Source: Phoronis australis (lineage: Eukaryota; Phoronida; Phoronidae). Taken from it: a DNA stretch of 64,000 nt. The notes under the pieces were generated by a model. The model worked only from the letters and a program-made list of their open reading frames with translations, did not search any database and was not told the DNA's origin. Where the stretch lies: positions 293,502 through 357,501 of the forward strand of contig NMRA01000459.1 of the NCBI GenBank assembly GCA_002633005.1, given 5' to 3'. Positions 13,701 through 26,325 of this stretch are shown here, piece by piece (positions within the stretch are counted from its first letter, which is position 1; each line of letters begins with the position of its first letter). A program made the translations under genes and the position numbers.

Positions 13701-14112
13701 GACCGACAGTCAGTCGACTTGAATTCCCAATAAATATCGAATGGGATTGATAATGTTTTGGTCACATTCCAGACGACTTATTGCCAATCACAATTTCGCA
13801 CCCGTTTCAATGTTAGCACCTGTGTGATCATCAGTTGCATGCACTCCTTGTAGACTCGTACGCTTTAAAATGCTCAGCTAAGCACATTCAATGGGTAATT
13901 GATGCACATCTATTAGCCATTTTTATTTGCTGCGGGTCTGTTTAGTAACGATTTAGTCTGACATTTGCCAATGAGACCTTTATCAACTCTGAGCCATTAC
14001 ATCAGTGGTCTCAGACAACCAGTATATTCGTCGTGCGTAGTTAGCGCTATCTGTTGTTTATGAAATCAATGTTTGTATTTTGCTTTTAAGAAAACTCCCT
14101 TTCTCTTTCCAG
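10746..14112. other. No recognised gene; probable intron or 5' flank of the PLAC8-family gene
   Basis: Nothing coding was recognised. A small hairpin lies at about 12500-12525 (AAGGACTTT...AAAGTCCTT-like). If the PLAC8-type exon at 14113 is transcribed, part of this stretch is its last intron. Confidence 0.35.
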
Positions 14113-14354
14113 GCAAAAACGCCGAAGCTGTGGGTGAAGGCTGTTGTCTGTATGGCATTGTCTACTTCGTGCCTTTACTGAATTTGTTCTGCCTGACCAG
14201 CATCCGAGGCAAGATTAGAGAACAGAAGGGTATAGATGGCTCGTGCATAGGCGACCTGCTCATGGTGTGGTGTTGTCACTTCTGCGCACTTGTCCAGGAA
14301 GCACAGGAAGTGAGAGGTGGTGCTCCCATCGCTCAGTCCATGGCGCGCGAATAG
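14113..14354 (+). CDS. PLAC8/cornifelin-family protein, last coding exon
   Basis: This is the C-terminal half of a PLAC8 (Cys-rich) domain protein. The exon follows a good acceptor (ttctctttccag) and opens in phase 1, giving GKNAEAVGEGCCLYG, then a hydrophobic stretch, then the signature SIRGKIREQKGIDGS, CIGDLL and CHFCALVQEAQEV. PLAC8-family proteins are small, Cys-rich, membrane-associated proteins found in animals, plants and fungi. Members include placenta-specific 8, cornifelin and plant cadmium-resistance proteins. The N-terminal half with the CPC motif should lie on upstream exons; none was found between the gap and this exon, so they may be in the gap or outside the window. The stop at 14352-14354 is followed about 400 bases later by a polyadenylation signal. 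The family call is firm; the exact member is not known. Confidence 0.85.
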
Positions 14355-14761
14355 CTGGAAGAAGCTATATTCCGGAACAGTTTCAACTCGAGTGACATTT
14401 TATTTTCTACAGTATATTAAGTGTGGCAACTTTTCTAGACAGAACGTTAAAACAGCAGAACAATCCGTAAGCTTGAAATCAACCCTTAGATTAGTTTTTG
14501 CAAGTTGATATGAAATGCAAGTATATTTAATGTTTTTCTTTTGATATCACTGTTTGGCTCATCAAGACCTGTTACGAGTTTTAAAAATTCTGACTAAGAG
14601 TTTCCAAACAGAATTATTAATGAACAATTTGTTACTGTAAAATAACGCGTTATACTATTCTTTGGATACCTCGCGTAATTTAGAAATTAATTGTTCACTT
14701 TTGGCTACTGTCAAATTCAGGTCAAGCACAGAATTTATGTAAAAGAATTTTAATTCTTTAA

Positions 14762-14767
14762 AATAAA
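14762..14767 (+). terminator. Candidate polyadenylation signal of the PLAC8-family gene
   Basis: An AATAAA lies 408 bases after the stop codon, inside an A/T-rich run where a second overlapping AATAAA follows. It is placed correctly for this gene, but such hexamers are common in AT-rich DNA. Confidence 0.4.
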
Positions 14768-14867
14768 TAAATTAAACACACAACAATGTGTGTTGGTACG
14801 CACAGCCAAGAAAACCGAGAATTACTTGGATCCATTCTCGTTCAATGAGGAAATCGTGAGCGGTGCA

Positions 14868-14920
14868 CCATATGGGGTGGAGGGGGNTCCCCTCTTTTTT
14901 CAGTGCTGCGCCGCCCATGT
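14868..14920 (+). repeat. MITE family B, partial copy containing a single N
   Basis: This stretch ends 'ttcagtgctgcgccgcccatg', like the right end of 1262-1387, and is preceded by 'gcggtgcacca'. The middle of the repeat is missing and replaced by a single N at 14887 inside a G/C run. The N may mark a join between assembled pieces or a collapsed homopolymer. Confidence 0.5.
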
Positions 14921-14924
14921 TAAT

Positions 14925-15089
14925 CATTTACTGAAAAGCCTTATGAGTCTAGTGAATCAAACGAATGCTGACCGGAATAACAGCGGATGTAACCATCGTT
15001 ATTTGGACATGCGCTGTCGTGGCACGGCGAAAGTTAATCCGGTCAGCATTCGTTTTACTCACCAGACTCGCAATGCTTTTCAGTAAGTG
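14925..15089. repeat. Foldback element, 52-bp inverted arms
   Basis: The left arm 14925-14976 and right arm 15038-15089 are imperfect inverted repeats (about 45 of 52 pairing). They share the core 'cgaatgctgaccgga' and the tip 'ttactgaaaagc'. The spacer of about 60 bases is unrelated. This is typical of a foldback or MITE-type DNA element. It abuts the partial family B repeat. Confidence 0.75.
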
Positions 15090-15269
15090 AGTTATCTATT
15101 GAAGACCCTGTCGGAAAGCAAATGAAAAGCCTGTTGCATAGCAACATTATTTTTCTCATTCAGTCGACGTTAACATATTCTCTTCCTTCTGCAGCCGTGA
15201 GTAGCTGTGAGCATAATCTGATATTTTACATTGTTGAATTTGATAATGTCAATTTCGCCTCGTGAGTCA

Positions 15270-15512
15270 GATGTGAGCACTTAGGGGGTTCGAGGGTCGC
15301 CATTTGGTGAAGTGGGCAAAATGGTACGACTCAGCGAAACAAACACTCCGAAATAAGTAGAAAACAAGACAAAAGTCCACTAAAAAGGCAGGAACTATCA
15401 GAATTCGGTGGATTCACAATTCATAGCACTGAACGTATCCCCTGAATCTTAGTAAAAGGAACAGATTCCCAAAACTTCGAGCCTTCCCATTTCTAGGCTG
15501 TATGCGAGCATG
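15270..15512 (+). repeat. MITE-like repeat, family A (diverged copy)
   Basis: This copy shares blocks in the same order as 3749-3998, including 'catttggtgaagtgggcaaa', 'gtccactaaaaaggcagga' and 'ttagtaaaagg'. Its ends have decayed to ATGTGAGCAC and TATGCGAGCATG, so it is an older insertion than the copy at 61716. Confidence 0.7.
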
Positions 15513-16964
15513 TGTCATATTTTGATGGCGTATCAAGAAGAGGTGCAAACCTTCAATAAACGGGACAGTTGACAAGTATGCATGGCGGTGAAGTTCATAT
15601 TGCATTTGCTAGCCCTTAAAAATCAGATCGGCAGTAGCAGTGTGACGAATCACTACGAACGTCTCCTGGAAACCCCGGACCTGAATAGCGCAGCCTTGAA
15701 AATTGCGGTTTTTGGATACCGGTATATCTACGAGCAAAGGAGAAGCGATACATTTGTCAAAATCTTAAAGCCGCATTTCGCCCTGTGAAAGCGAAAATCG
15801 AAGGGCTCTTATTCTCGTAAAACTGGTCTCGTAATGTTCTTCGCTAACAGAAGGAACATAGATACAGTACAATCAGCGACTAAAAATGCTTTAGAGTTTA
15901 TTGGGGTTGGTCATCCATTAAACTGAGAATTCGAAAAAGGCACATGGAATGCATTGCCTGTTTGTAACGGACGGAAAACCTATCACTGTAAGGAATATCG
16001 CGAAAGCCATTATATGACAGTGAAGAGCAGAATTCTATTTTCTTTTTTAGCTTACTAAACAAGGCAACAAGTAGCTTATTAGCAACTTAGAATTACTTTT
16101 GATGGATACCGCGATATTATCGTATTCTTTTGAAAGAACGCTCATGTGGAGATAACCCTGACCAGATATCTTTGAGATGCGCCGGCCAGCTAGCTTACAA
16201 AGCGATGACAGACGGCGAAGTAGCGTATGATTAGCCTCTCCTCGATCTCTTGTCTCCTCTATTCTCTCCGGTCTTGGGTCATCTGATAACCAGATCCTCT
16301 GGACGTTTTATTGATGTTTCCTTGGACCTTCAAGTAAACCTACAACAGTTAATTAAGGCTTTCTATCTTAGAACTTGATAGAATTAATGCAGGCTAAAAA
16401 CTGTCTTCAAACGAAGAATGGATTATTAAAAAGAAATCAACAAGCGGTGATTGTGTTGTAGTGGAAACATAACTGTGGCGAATATGAATGCCTGAGACGA
16501 TCCTGTTGGTGTCTAGAGACACGACCACTTGTATATTTATTTATTTTTTTGATTTCAGCACTGGCACAGCATTACATGTACATGTAAGAACTGGCACTGA
16601 AACATCTACTTGCAATTATTTTGAAACGCTCCCAAAACTTACAAATCCGGTCTAAAGCTACATTGAGCCATGTTTATCTTTATCATCACTATTGGTGTAG
16701 GACATCCTGTCTCACACTATGGAACGTCAATTGGTTTGACTTAATCTGTGATCCTCACAAAATCATGCGAAGTTTGTCAAGCTGGCAATACATCTACTCG
16801 TTTTCCATCGGATACTGTGATGCGAAGCATAATTAGGGGTAAAGCAACCGAGGATAGTGATAACCTTGAGAGGTATTGTCGTGAAGAACTGGCTTGCGAA
16901 ATGTGGAAAACGTAGCTGCGGCTGCATGCCTATAGTATGGACTAGTTTTTGTCTCAGCAGGCCA
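15513..16964. other. No recognised feature
   Basis: A 68-codon frame at 15582-15788 has no family signature. No RNA gene or repeat shared with the window was seen. Confidence 0.35.
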
Positions 16965-17123
16965 CAGGGGCGGATCCAGGATTTTGAGTTAGGGGGCGGG
17001 GGCAGGGCAGAGTATTAGCCAGGATTGTGTCCGTCAAACATTCTCACCCGCGAACTGCCAAATGGAATCTGGGAGAGTTTTAGTGGGGCCATGGTCCTCT
17101 TGCCCCCCCGAAATCCGACACTG
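16965..17123 (+). repeat. MITE-like repeat, family C (CAGKGGCGGATYYAGG ends)
   Basis: This is a 159-bp element with terminal inverted repeats: CAGGGGCGGATCCAGG at the left and CGAAATCCGACACTG at the right. The 5 bases GGCCA lie on both sides (16960-16964 and 17124-17128) and are a likely target-site duplication. A related copy in the opposite orientation lies at 24610-24762, and a partial relative at 63229. Ends beginning CAGTGGCGGAT remind me of hAT-like MITEs, but hAT duplications are normally 8 bp, so the superfamily stays open. Confidence 0.7.
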
Positions 17124-20100
17124 GGCCAAGTGGACACCCTCACTACACTGTTTGATCGAGATCGAAGAGTGGCGACTGGAAACTGGGAGAGGAAAGTAAC
17201 TGTTATTGACAACGGGCAAATCCTAAGGATTTAATCGGATCGGTTACAGTGCGTACTGCTAAAAGTTCTGTGAGGGAAGCGAACTTCTAAAAGTTGTCCC
17301 AAAACGATTACAATTTGGCATGAAGTACAGCTGAAAGCATTAAGCTTGTTTAACCTTTCAATGAATAATTTAAACTTACAAGTACTCTAGTCGTCATACT
17401 TTATAACGGCTTGTACTGTACGTATGTAAGTGATGCTGTCTTTTCACTTGCAATATCAGAATATACTCAATCTAACCGTCCGTGCAATGACAGAAAATGG
17501 TTTCACCCATCCCTAGATGACCAGTCGTTCGAGCACTGGACGCTACAAATAACTTCCAAAACTGGTCTGCTTCGTTTCATGACCCTGGATAACCTTTACT
17601 GTCTTTGACGGTGTAATATCATGCAAACATTTAGGCCATTTCCTGAAGCTATTTAATGTGGTTTGTACGACAGATTCTCTCTGACGCGTAGGCGTTGCAT
17701 ACTAACGATAAGGTTACGACCTAATATCTTTTCACTAATAATAACTGAACAATGAAAGCATAGCGAAGCTTGGGAATCGAAACTCAGTTGTTTATTGTTC
17801 GTACGACTTCCCGGTATGCGTTGTGTACCAGCACGTGAAGGCTCTTTTAATCAGACATTTTCAATTGTAAGCATGAACTGGTTCCCCTTTCCAAACTGGT
17901 CGATCAGGGGTTCACAAGCAGCCTGTTAGAAAAAAATCGCGTTTGCTTTGATCGTGTCAAGTTGCGGCCGGAAAGAGCAGTGTAACATAAGACAAATTGT
18001 CACAACTGCACAAACTGTGTCAATCCTCAAAGTGCCACAGCCAATAAAGGCAGATCGTCGAAACACAAACTGTTGTAATTTTTCGTTGCGACGAAGCGTA
18101 GTTTGTGGAACTGTCCCAACTTGCCGTTATCTTCAAAATGCGGTAATTTATCTGCGCGTAGATCTCATTTATTAGTACATCTCAAAATATATGATTAGAC
18201 AGAAGAATGTCTGCCAGGATCTGGTGGTCACAATGAAAAACGACAGCCAATGTGTTGAAACCGATATGACAACGGGGACTACGAAGATTAGGAAACCTTG
18301 TCGGGCAAAGCTCAAGATTACGACACAAAAGTCATTTGCGAGAGCTTGTGATCTTAACTGAAGAGCTTTACAAACAAAAGAATACTCGTAGTCAATAATT
18401 AAAGAATTACGTAGGTGTCGATATGAATATCTGTGCAGTTCAGATCGAGGGAAGCACTCCCAAAGAAGAGGCTCGCCATGCTGCTCAGTTAGACAGAAGG
18501 GTGACTACATATTCTTGACCGGTTTCCCTACGAAATGACTGCCTTTTCTGACGAATTATGTGCTAAATAGTGGATTTTTCGACAACGTTACCGCAAAACG
18601 GTTCACTTTTGGATTCCAAAACTCAACAAATGACTCCCCTTCTAACTACGGTAGTACATAACCTAGCTGCTAAAAGGCTGTTGTCAGTAGCTCCAAAACC
18701 GGTGATCATTCTAGAACAATTACCATGCGAAAATGTGACTTTTCAATGAAAGCTCACTACAAATGTGTCTCTTTTTAGTTCAACCCCTGATTAGGTGATA
18801 TTCCGCTAATTTTCCAACTGCAGCACCTACTGAAATGTGACCTCGTAGTACGCCACGGGAGCCCGAGATCATACGGGATATTGACCAAGTATTTTGTCAT
18901 GGTTTGACGTACATGTCAACCCTTTCCGGGGGTTGGCTTCTAATGAAGAGATGCCCCCCTATGGCTGTCAGTGCAGTTCAGTCGGCCGCGGCTCGGATGT
19001 GTACAGAAGATTATCAGTACGCCTACATGTTACATCCGATCAGCAAATATCATTTATTTATATTATAAAGACAATCGTACTCTGGTACATGTAATCGTAG
19101 AGATATTATTCAGGTAGTCATTCGCTGATGACTAAATTTAGGATGGGAACTTTTAAAACTATGACATTAATCGGTTGAAATGCTTACGTTTGAGTTTTTC
19201 TGGTAACTTGTAAGCCGATAGAGATGAGAGATAAATAACCACCGAGGATTATACGATTGCTCGACATTTATTTGACACTGACGAATTCGCTTTTATGGAA
19301 CAATCAGAAAATGTAAAGCTCTTAAAATACCCAACTAACAGTGAGGAACTCAGGATTTATTTTCTGTATTACTCGGTTTGTAAGTTCACTGTCGTTTGAT
19401 TTTGACCGGGATAACGCTCCTCTTGTACCTGGGATGTATAAAGAACTACACAACATGTCGAACGTCAGAAGCCCAGTCTGACTGAAAAAGTCATACAATG
19501 TAAGTTTAGAACCGCAGAGCATTGTAAGTCCACGATAATGCCACATTATACCCTGCAGGGATCAAATTTCACCTACATGTGTATATTACTCCTTCGTCGC
19601 TATTTACTCATTGTAGTTGTTCAAAAAAGGAATGTTTGTGTTAGTATTCAATTTAAGTTTGTTCAGGTTAAACGAATAATATTTGTCTAATGTTACACCG
19701 AGACTACTACTTTTTTCTCCCAAGCTGGTTGTCAAGGCGTGTCACGTATCGTCTCAGCTGAACATTTTGCCTTCTCTTCAACTTGCATATTAAAAAGCCC
19801 AAGCACTTCTAGGGTACCGGCCGGGCCATCACAGGCAACGCCTAGTCCTGTGTGTTCACTTAGTAGTCGGGTTTCGGCTATATTCATAACTCCGACTGGG
19901 CCGTTGAGTGACGTCAGAGATGATGAGTTTCGCCGGGGATGGTTTCTCATCATATTCATTGTCCCGGTATTTCTCAGCGTGCGTTGGTCTACATCATTTT
20001 GGAAGAAAACCCAACCGCCAATTTTGCAGGATTGCTTCTGTTCACCCGTTCCGTTGCTGTCAGCTTGTTAATGTTCTGTACTCGATTTTGTTAGAATTGT

Positions 20101-22299
20101 AGGCCTATAGGGGCCAAAACTACCAAGGTGTCATTTCTGTGTATTTTGAGAGGTGCTCACATCAAAATTAAAGTGTATTTGCCTACTTTTCCCGGTCAAC
20201 GAATCAAAAATACTTCATGGTGAAACTATAATATCTTTGCCTGAATTGCTAACTGAAAAGACGGTCGATCGGTCTCCTGTTGGCTATACTGACCATCAAA
20301 TCGTTGAAACCACTCCAGCACTGAACAAACCAGCTACGGAGCAAGGCATCACTCTTATCGTGTCGAAATGTGACCGAGTCCACATCGATAAACTACTGTA
20401 CATCAAGTCATGACTCCACTGGAGTCAAGTCCACAAAGGTCTTGCCGTCACGGTACGAAAAGTATTAAATTTGATAACGGCTTGTTTGTCTAAATTACAT
20501 GATTACTATTCACCTTCAGTTCTTATCAAGCTGGTTGATAGTATGATTCTGCCAAATATGCTATTAGGTGCAAAGATCTCTGGGTCTCAATTGTCGATTT
20601 TAGAAAGGTTCATAGCGATTTCTGCAAGGCCAAGGCTTTGCGATTAAACAAGAACACGGCAAATGTCATGGCTAGAGACGAGTGTAGTAGATGGGTCGTT
20701 TTCACGTATGGTTACTATACAACGCGTACGGACCGGACCGGGTGACGTACATGCAGTAGACGTATTCTTTTCAGAATTTCGTCAGAGATTAATTGACTGT
20801 GACGTACCAATTTGGCACTCTGCAATTAATAATTCGATTGTACTTTCAAAACGGAACTACGGTGTGAAAAATACCTCGTGTACCGGCCGCGTTTTCTCCT
20901 AGAACAGTACCTGCTCGTATATTGAGACAGGGCGGTACACAGGTCTAATCGAGGAAGAGAGCCATTTGAGGAATATCATACTGGTGAAGTTGAAAACAAG
21001 AATCAGTTCATGTGTCACTGCCGTGTCCTTGGTTGGTAATGTGCGCAAAATGTATCACTGACCTATCCTCGTTGGTTGGTAACGTGCGCAGAGATTTGTT
21101 TACGAGAGTAGTTACGTTATTTCAAAGTCAAAATCTCATGTGAAGTAAAAAGCCCAGTGTTATATATATTTCAATAGTAATTGCACTATAAGAGCTGAAA
21201 TTTTATCATTGAAAGTTGTAATGCAGGGTCCGATTTAGCGAGTACGATCAGCTCGCAAAATCATTGCGAGCTGAAATTACCAAGACAGTTAGTCGCCAGA
21301 CGAGACTGATGCGACTTCAGTTTTTCCGCGTTGCTCAACGTGACCTCAATTTACGACAATGCCGCTCCCACACTTGAAAATGGGTCAACTAACACTCACT
21401 AAGACGAACAGCAACAACCAATGAGCTATATGCATCTAGTTATATTTATCTCATTGGCAACAACAACAAAAAAAAAATCAACCCTCGGCGAAAAGCGCAC
21501 AGCGCCGGTTAACTTTTGTCGCCATCTGGCAATCTTGTTAATCCACGGGCAATTGAAAAATAACACGCTCAGCCGCCTCCTACCCAGGCGAGCGAAGGAC
21601 TCTCTAGAACTCTTGGACTTTGACGAAGAGAGATTTGAGCGTCTGTGGTTTCCTCGTTTGCTTTTCATGACAGTGGCGATGAACGAATAGGCAGCGCCAG
21701 GTTTAAATAGCAGGATTGTGCCAAATCCTGCTGCTAATGCCTAATAGGGCGTCCGGTGAGAAAATTGGGGCTTCCGGGGGATGGTGCACCGAAAGAAAAA
21801 AAAGAGAGTTGCAACAAAGAGAGAATAGCGACCTGGCAAAAACATTTTGGCAAGCCGAGGAAAAACTGATATGTGCACCCAATAATTCGCTTTTACCTTC
21901 CTACGTGTCTGGAAACATACAATATTCGTTTTCATTGTGCACCCTCACTACGGTCTGCACCTTGCCTCGGTGGTTCGTTGTCACTCATTGGGGTGTAGCC
22001 CTGCCTCCCACTCATTGCTGTAGTGGGGCGTAGGCGCACGTAGGCGCAGTCAACCACCTTTTGGCATTTGAACGTAGCGCCCACGCACCGTAAGTTACGT
22101 TCAGTGCTCAATGTGATAGAGTGGGCTTTGGGCGCCTACTTACCTTTAATTTTACCACTACAGCACCTCACTTTTGGTCTCTTCTCAGTCATCTGAGTGG
22201 CTCGGCTTAGAGCAGGAAATCTCCCATTGCACTTGGAAACTGGTCGTTAAGTAAACACTCTTGTAGGTGAAAGACTTAGCTTGTGTTGTGACTCGGGTT
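17124..22299. other. Long stretch without a recognised gene
   Basis: Open frames here (for example 19739-20071 on the + strand and its minus-strand shadow, 20153-20413, 20663-20902) show no known domain. None is bounded by splice sites convincing enough to call. 20929-21100 holds two short imperfect repeats of 'cttggttggtaatgtgcgca'. Nothing further is supported. Confidence 0.35.
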
Positions 22300-22680
22300 C
22301 TGTGGAGGATGAGCTACACTTAATTTGTGTTTGATTGCTCTCTTTATAACTCACGGAGGTCTATTCTGTTTAATAATGTTTCACTTCAAATCCCGAACTT
22401 TGTAGATTTCAGTAGATTAGATACGTTAAAACTGCTATTTCAGTATTTCCCTTGGCAGTTTGTCAAATACATCGAGTCTGCTTTTGAACTTGTTGGAAAC
22501 CGACGCATTTATGATAGGTCTACATCTGAGTTAATGTGTGGTTTAAAGTGACTAATAAGCCCAACTGAGGTGGGTAGCCTACTTATCTTTCTTACGAATG
22601 TTATGCCCATAACTGTTTGATTTAATTGTACTTGTCTCTTTAATAAATAAATACTAATACTAATACTTCAGGGTGCAGTC
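22300..22680 (+). mobile_element. LINE 3' end fragment
   Basis: The frame 22327-22551 reads like the extreme C terminus of a LINE reverse-transcriptase ORF: a Cys, SLYNSRRSILF, NVSLQIPNFVDFS, then a short helical tail ending YIESAFELVGNRR. It is followed by about 100 bases of 3' sequence ending in AAATAAATACTAATACTAATAC, a simple-repeat tail. Only the end of the element is present, consistent with 5' truncation. The clade is not clear. Confidence 0.5.
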
Positions 22681-24609
22681 TGGTGAGGATACCCCGGCCC
22701 AACCCATACCCACCCCTCACCCCCAGTTACGTTGTCGCAGTACGGAGTTACAGGCCTATCATTGTGAATCATGGACCGATAGTTCATGATAAAAAGTGCA
22801 TCGACGGAACTTCAGTCCAGCTTTATAGCAAATTTGAAATGAAAAACATAATAAATCAATTAATTTAGAATATTGTGAAAGGGGAGTCTTTGACTATTTC
22901 AGAAAAAGGACATATTTCACCAAAAAAATAATATAAATTTGAGGATTTCAATGAAAGTTAGCCCATTTATTATGAGTTGCAAATGACCGCTAACACAGGT
23001 ACATGCATGTTTGTGGGCGTGAAAGGCTTGCCAATCACGTTTTAAATCTCATGAGTATTTTGTTCATAAAGAAGTATAAAAAACGCGTTTCGAGTTGCGT
23101 AATTGTTGTAGAAATCTCCTTCAAAGTAAACTTGTTATAATTATGTGAAACATGTTAGATCTACTTTAAGATTTGTGGCAAGTTGACAAGATTCCTCAGA
23201 AATATTTCCAAGCGACGAACACATTTTCCGCATCAATTACTACACAGGAGGGCGGCAACTGTTTGTTTTGCGCCTTTATTACGCAATTAAATGTTTTTTC
23301 AAACAAGATTGCGTTTATATAAGACGTATGTGCAATGGAGAGTGAAAATGTGTCTAGTATGTTATGTTACCGTGGATATCAATTTTTGATATCATTTTTA
23401 GAACGTAGGTCCGCGTGAGTGTGATTGTTGACGGCGGATGAATCTCTGTTTCAGCAAAGATTGTTAGCGCGTACATATGTCTCAGAGCAGCTCTGTGTGT
23501 CATATGAGTGTAGACGGCGCAGCACTGAAATAAGTGGTGCTATGGGAGTAACTTGATTTCAACCAATGGGAATGACTGATGACATCTTTTTCATTACTTT
23601 AACCAATAAGAAGCCACAATTGGTAGCACTGTGAAAGAGTGTACACAATGAGCTGCACCGCAAGCATCACCTATCGGTCGTTCACGGTAGGCTACTTAAA
23701 ATTTGGCGACAGTCAAATCGGAAATGGCGAGCTGAGATTTTACCCGAGTCTCCAACTGCGAGTTGGGCGTTTTCTGAACCTCGGAAGCTGAAATGTAAAC
23801 TGTAGGCCTACTATCAGGTCTTAGCCTACGTACAATAAAATTTTTTGATTTCCTGAGTGGGATTCTGACGATACATGTATCGACCGTACTATAGTCAACC
23901 ACGGTTGAACAACTTTAAACGAGCAATCCTCATGAGAAATAGTCTATACAGCTCACTGACAAGAACAAACAACACAATAATTTACAAATGAACACGGTGG
24001 CTTCTGTACTTTGGAAAAGTAAACCAAACCCAAGCTGGCCATCGTCAAAAGCTTTTTTATAATTAACAATGTAACCAACAACTCCAAAGAATGCTGGGAA
24101 ATATTATTAATAAACTCCGGGGCCATCAACAACAATATCAAGGTAATTCAACCACAACGGTGAAGTCAAGCCTCAAGTAGCAGCAATGAGTGTGAGATTT
24201 TCCTCCATTTTTTCACGAACAAAAGCCACATTACACTAACAGATGTAAGTAAACTTCCCTTTCTCCAAGAACGATGTCTCGAACAGCATGGCTCAACAAA
24301 CCGATGTCAGCAATTAAATCCATGAAATTGATCATGACTGCTTTAAAAATGAAGGCACAGTTACCAGCTTGCAGTATGACCAGAATGATTGCTATCGAGC
24401 TTTCCAAGCCTGTAACAAACCCGCGTATACATCTACTTGGAAACACGGAATTATGGTTCTTTTACCCGGAAATTTATACCAATCTTCCACCTATTTGCAA
24501 TGTCCAGGAATCATTTCTCAGCGTTTTCGCAAACAAAATAATTTGATTGACTGGCCAATTTGGATTTCTACCGGAAAACAGCACCGTGTTGAAATAAAAC
24601 ATGACATTT
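22681..24609. other. No recognised gene; one family B repeat end
   Basis: 23514-23545 contains 'gacggcgcagcactgaaataagtgg', the end block of MITE family B. The frame at 24274-24546 has no recognised domain. Nothing else is supported. Confidence 0.35.
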
Positions 24610-24762
24610 CAGTGACGGATTTAGGGGGGGGGGGGCATGGCCACCTAAAATTTTTCCAGATTCCACGTGGCAGTTCGGGAGTGCGAATATCTCAAGACTG
24701 GCAAAATCCTGGCTAATACTCTGCCCAGGCCCCCCTAACTCAAAATCCTGGACCTGCCCCTG
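24610..24762 (-). repeat. MITE-like repeat, family C
   Basis: This element begins CAGTGACGGATTTAGG and ends CAGGTCCAGGATTTTG when read from the other strand. Internal blocks ('ccatggcc', 'agattcc', 'ttcgcggg'-like, 'ggctaatactctgccc') match the reverse complement of 16965-17123. It contains an 11- to 12-base G run. It ends a few bases before a LINE reverse-transcriptase remnant. Confidence 0.7.
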
Positions 24763-24774
24763 GATTTATACACT

Positions 24775-25165
24775 TATATCGAGAAGGCTGAGAGTGTAAG
24801 GTCCATCGTTTTAGATATAGCTGCTGCTTTAGATTGAGTCCCTCATGACCATCTACTCCACAAACTTCAATCCAAAGGCACAACTGGATATCTACTAAAA
24901 TCATCACCTCTAATCTCTCTGGCCCTACATACAGTTTGAGTGCTGATTGTGTTTTTCTACATCATTCCCTTCTGGATTCGTAGACGCAGGATAACGTTTT
25001 AGAACCTTCTCTCTTCCGGATATATGTTAATGACCTTCTTAATAACCAGTGTCTTTTAGTACATACCTTTATGCAGATGACCGGGAACTATATTTGCATG
25101 TATTCATCTGCAGGAGACAGTCCTGAGATTTCGATGTAACTGCAACCCGACTTGTATAAACATAG
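24775..25165 (+). pseudogene. LINE reverse transcriptase remnant (Jockey/CR1-like)
   Basis: Pieces of a reverse-transcriptase palm can be read across stops and frameshifts: VLDIAAALD then VPHDHLLHKLQSKG (motif A region), VLEPSLFRIYVNDLLNN (motif B region), and a degraded FADD-type box near 25070-25085. The order and spacing fit Jockey/CR1-like LINEs. Stops in every frame show it is dead. Sequence up to about 25600 may belong to it but is not recognisable. Confidence 0.65.
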
Positions 25166-26325
25166 CATTTGGTCAGACACAATAATGAAGAATAAATTTT
25201 AAACCGCGACACAAAAAGAATCTAGCTCACCTTCTCCAAATCTAATCATTCTCTTTTCTTTCTGGATTCACTCCATGTCCACAAAGCTAATGATGGAATT
25301 ATTTATAAAAAACATCTGCACAAGAAATTTGGAATGTTAGGTGAAAAACGCTCCTTTACACAACACTGGACTCGTACAAAAAATCAGAAAATAGTTGGTC
25401 CACTTAGCTTGCCTCTACCATTTGAACTCTTGGTATGTAGAAATCGTATGTACTCTCACACCTCTATCATTGTGTTGTTCCAGTACACCAGGGTGCGCTT
25501 CTGCAACTGGAGAATCTACTGTACAATGTCACGTTTTCTTACTCGCAACAGGAGCTTAAGAGGATTTAATAGCTTCAAGGTTTTTTAAATAGTCTCAACT
25601 GACCGAAACTGTCTAGTCGAGACAATCTTCACCTGTGTGTTTTGTATTTCGTATGCATTAAATATTGATCATTTTAAAAATTAACATTCTTTGTTCGTAC
25701 CAGAGATCAATACAAGATCATTTGTACGCTGTATAAACCATCCAAGCTTTTAGGCTTGCCTGTCCAAATAGCCTGGTACCAAAATATAAAAGCAAAATTA
25801 TTCATCCTAACATTTATACGAATTCACAGAGTAATCAATACTTGAAGAGGAGTTAGCGCAAATGGAAACTAGAAAGATTATTGCCACGGCGAGACAATAA
25901 CGGACTCTGCGCGTGCGTATTACTGGAATTTTTATGGGAAGTTACTGACAGCAACCCGTTTACCAATATGAAAAGGAATTCTTTAAAATTGTAGAAGAAA
26001 TTACATATTAATTTTTTGATGACCTTTCCACTAATTGACCTCTTCCGGTGCGTTATGAGCCCCGATGAGGGAGTAATTGTTAACTCGATTAAAAGTGTGG
26101 TTAATGCTAAAAATCACAGATGTTTTACTTTAAGCACTTCAGAGTACAAGATGAATGAGTTGGTCAAACTTTCAGAAGAAAAATTCACCTAATGACACCA
26201 TGGGTGCACAAGATGACCTGAAAATTTAGAATTCAAACTCAATCGCACTTAGTAAACAGATATGTAATTTTGAAGTCTCTAGCTCAATTTGAAATGTCTA
26301 GCTCAAAATTTTAGTTTGCACCTAA

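Noticed and set aside
19732-20071. Overlapping frames on both strands at about 19.8 kb
   Set aside because: No domain, no splice context and no repeat relation. Frames of this length are expected by chance in 64 kb.
21421-21690. Overlapping + and - frames near 21.5 kb
   Set aside because: They shadow each other across low-complexity sequence and show no recognisable domain.
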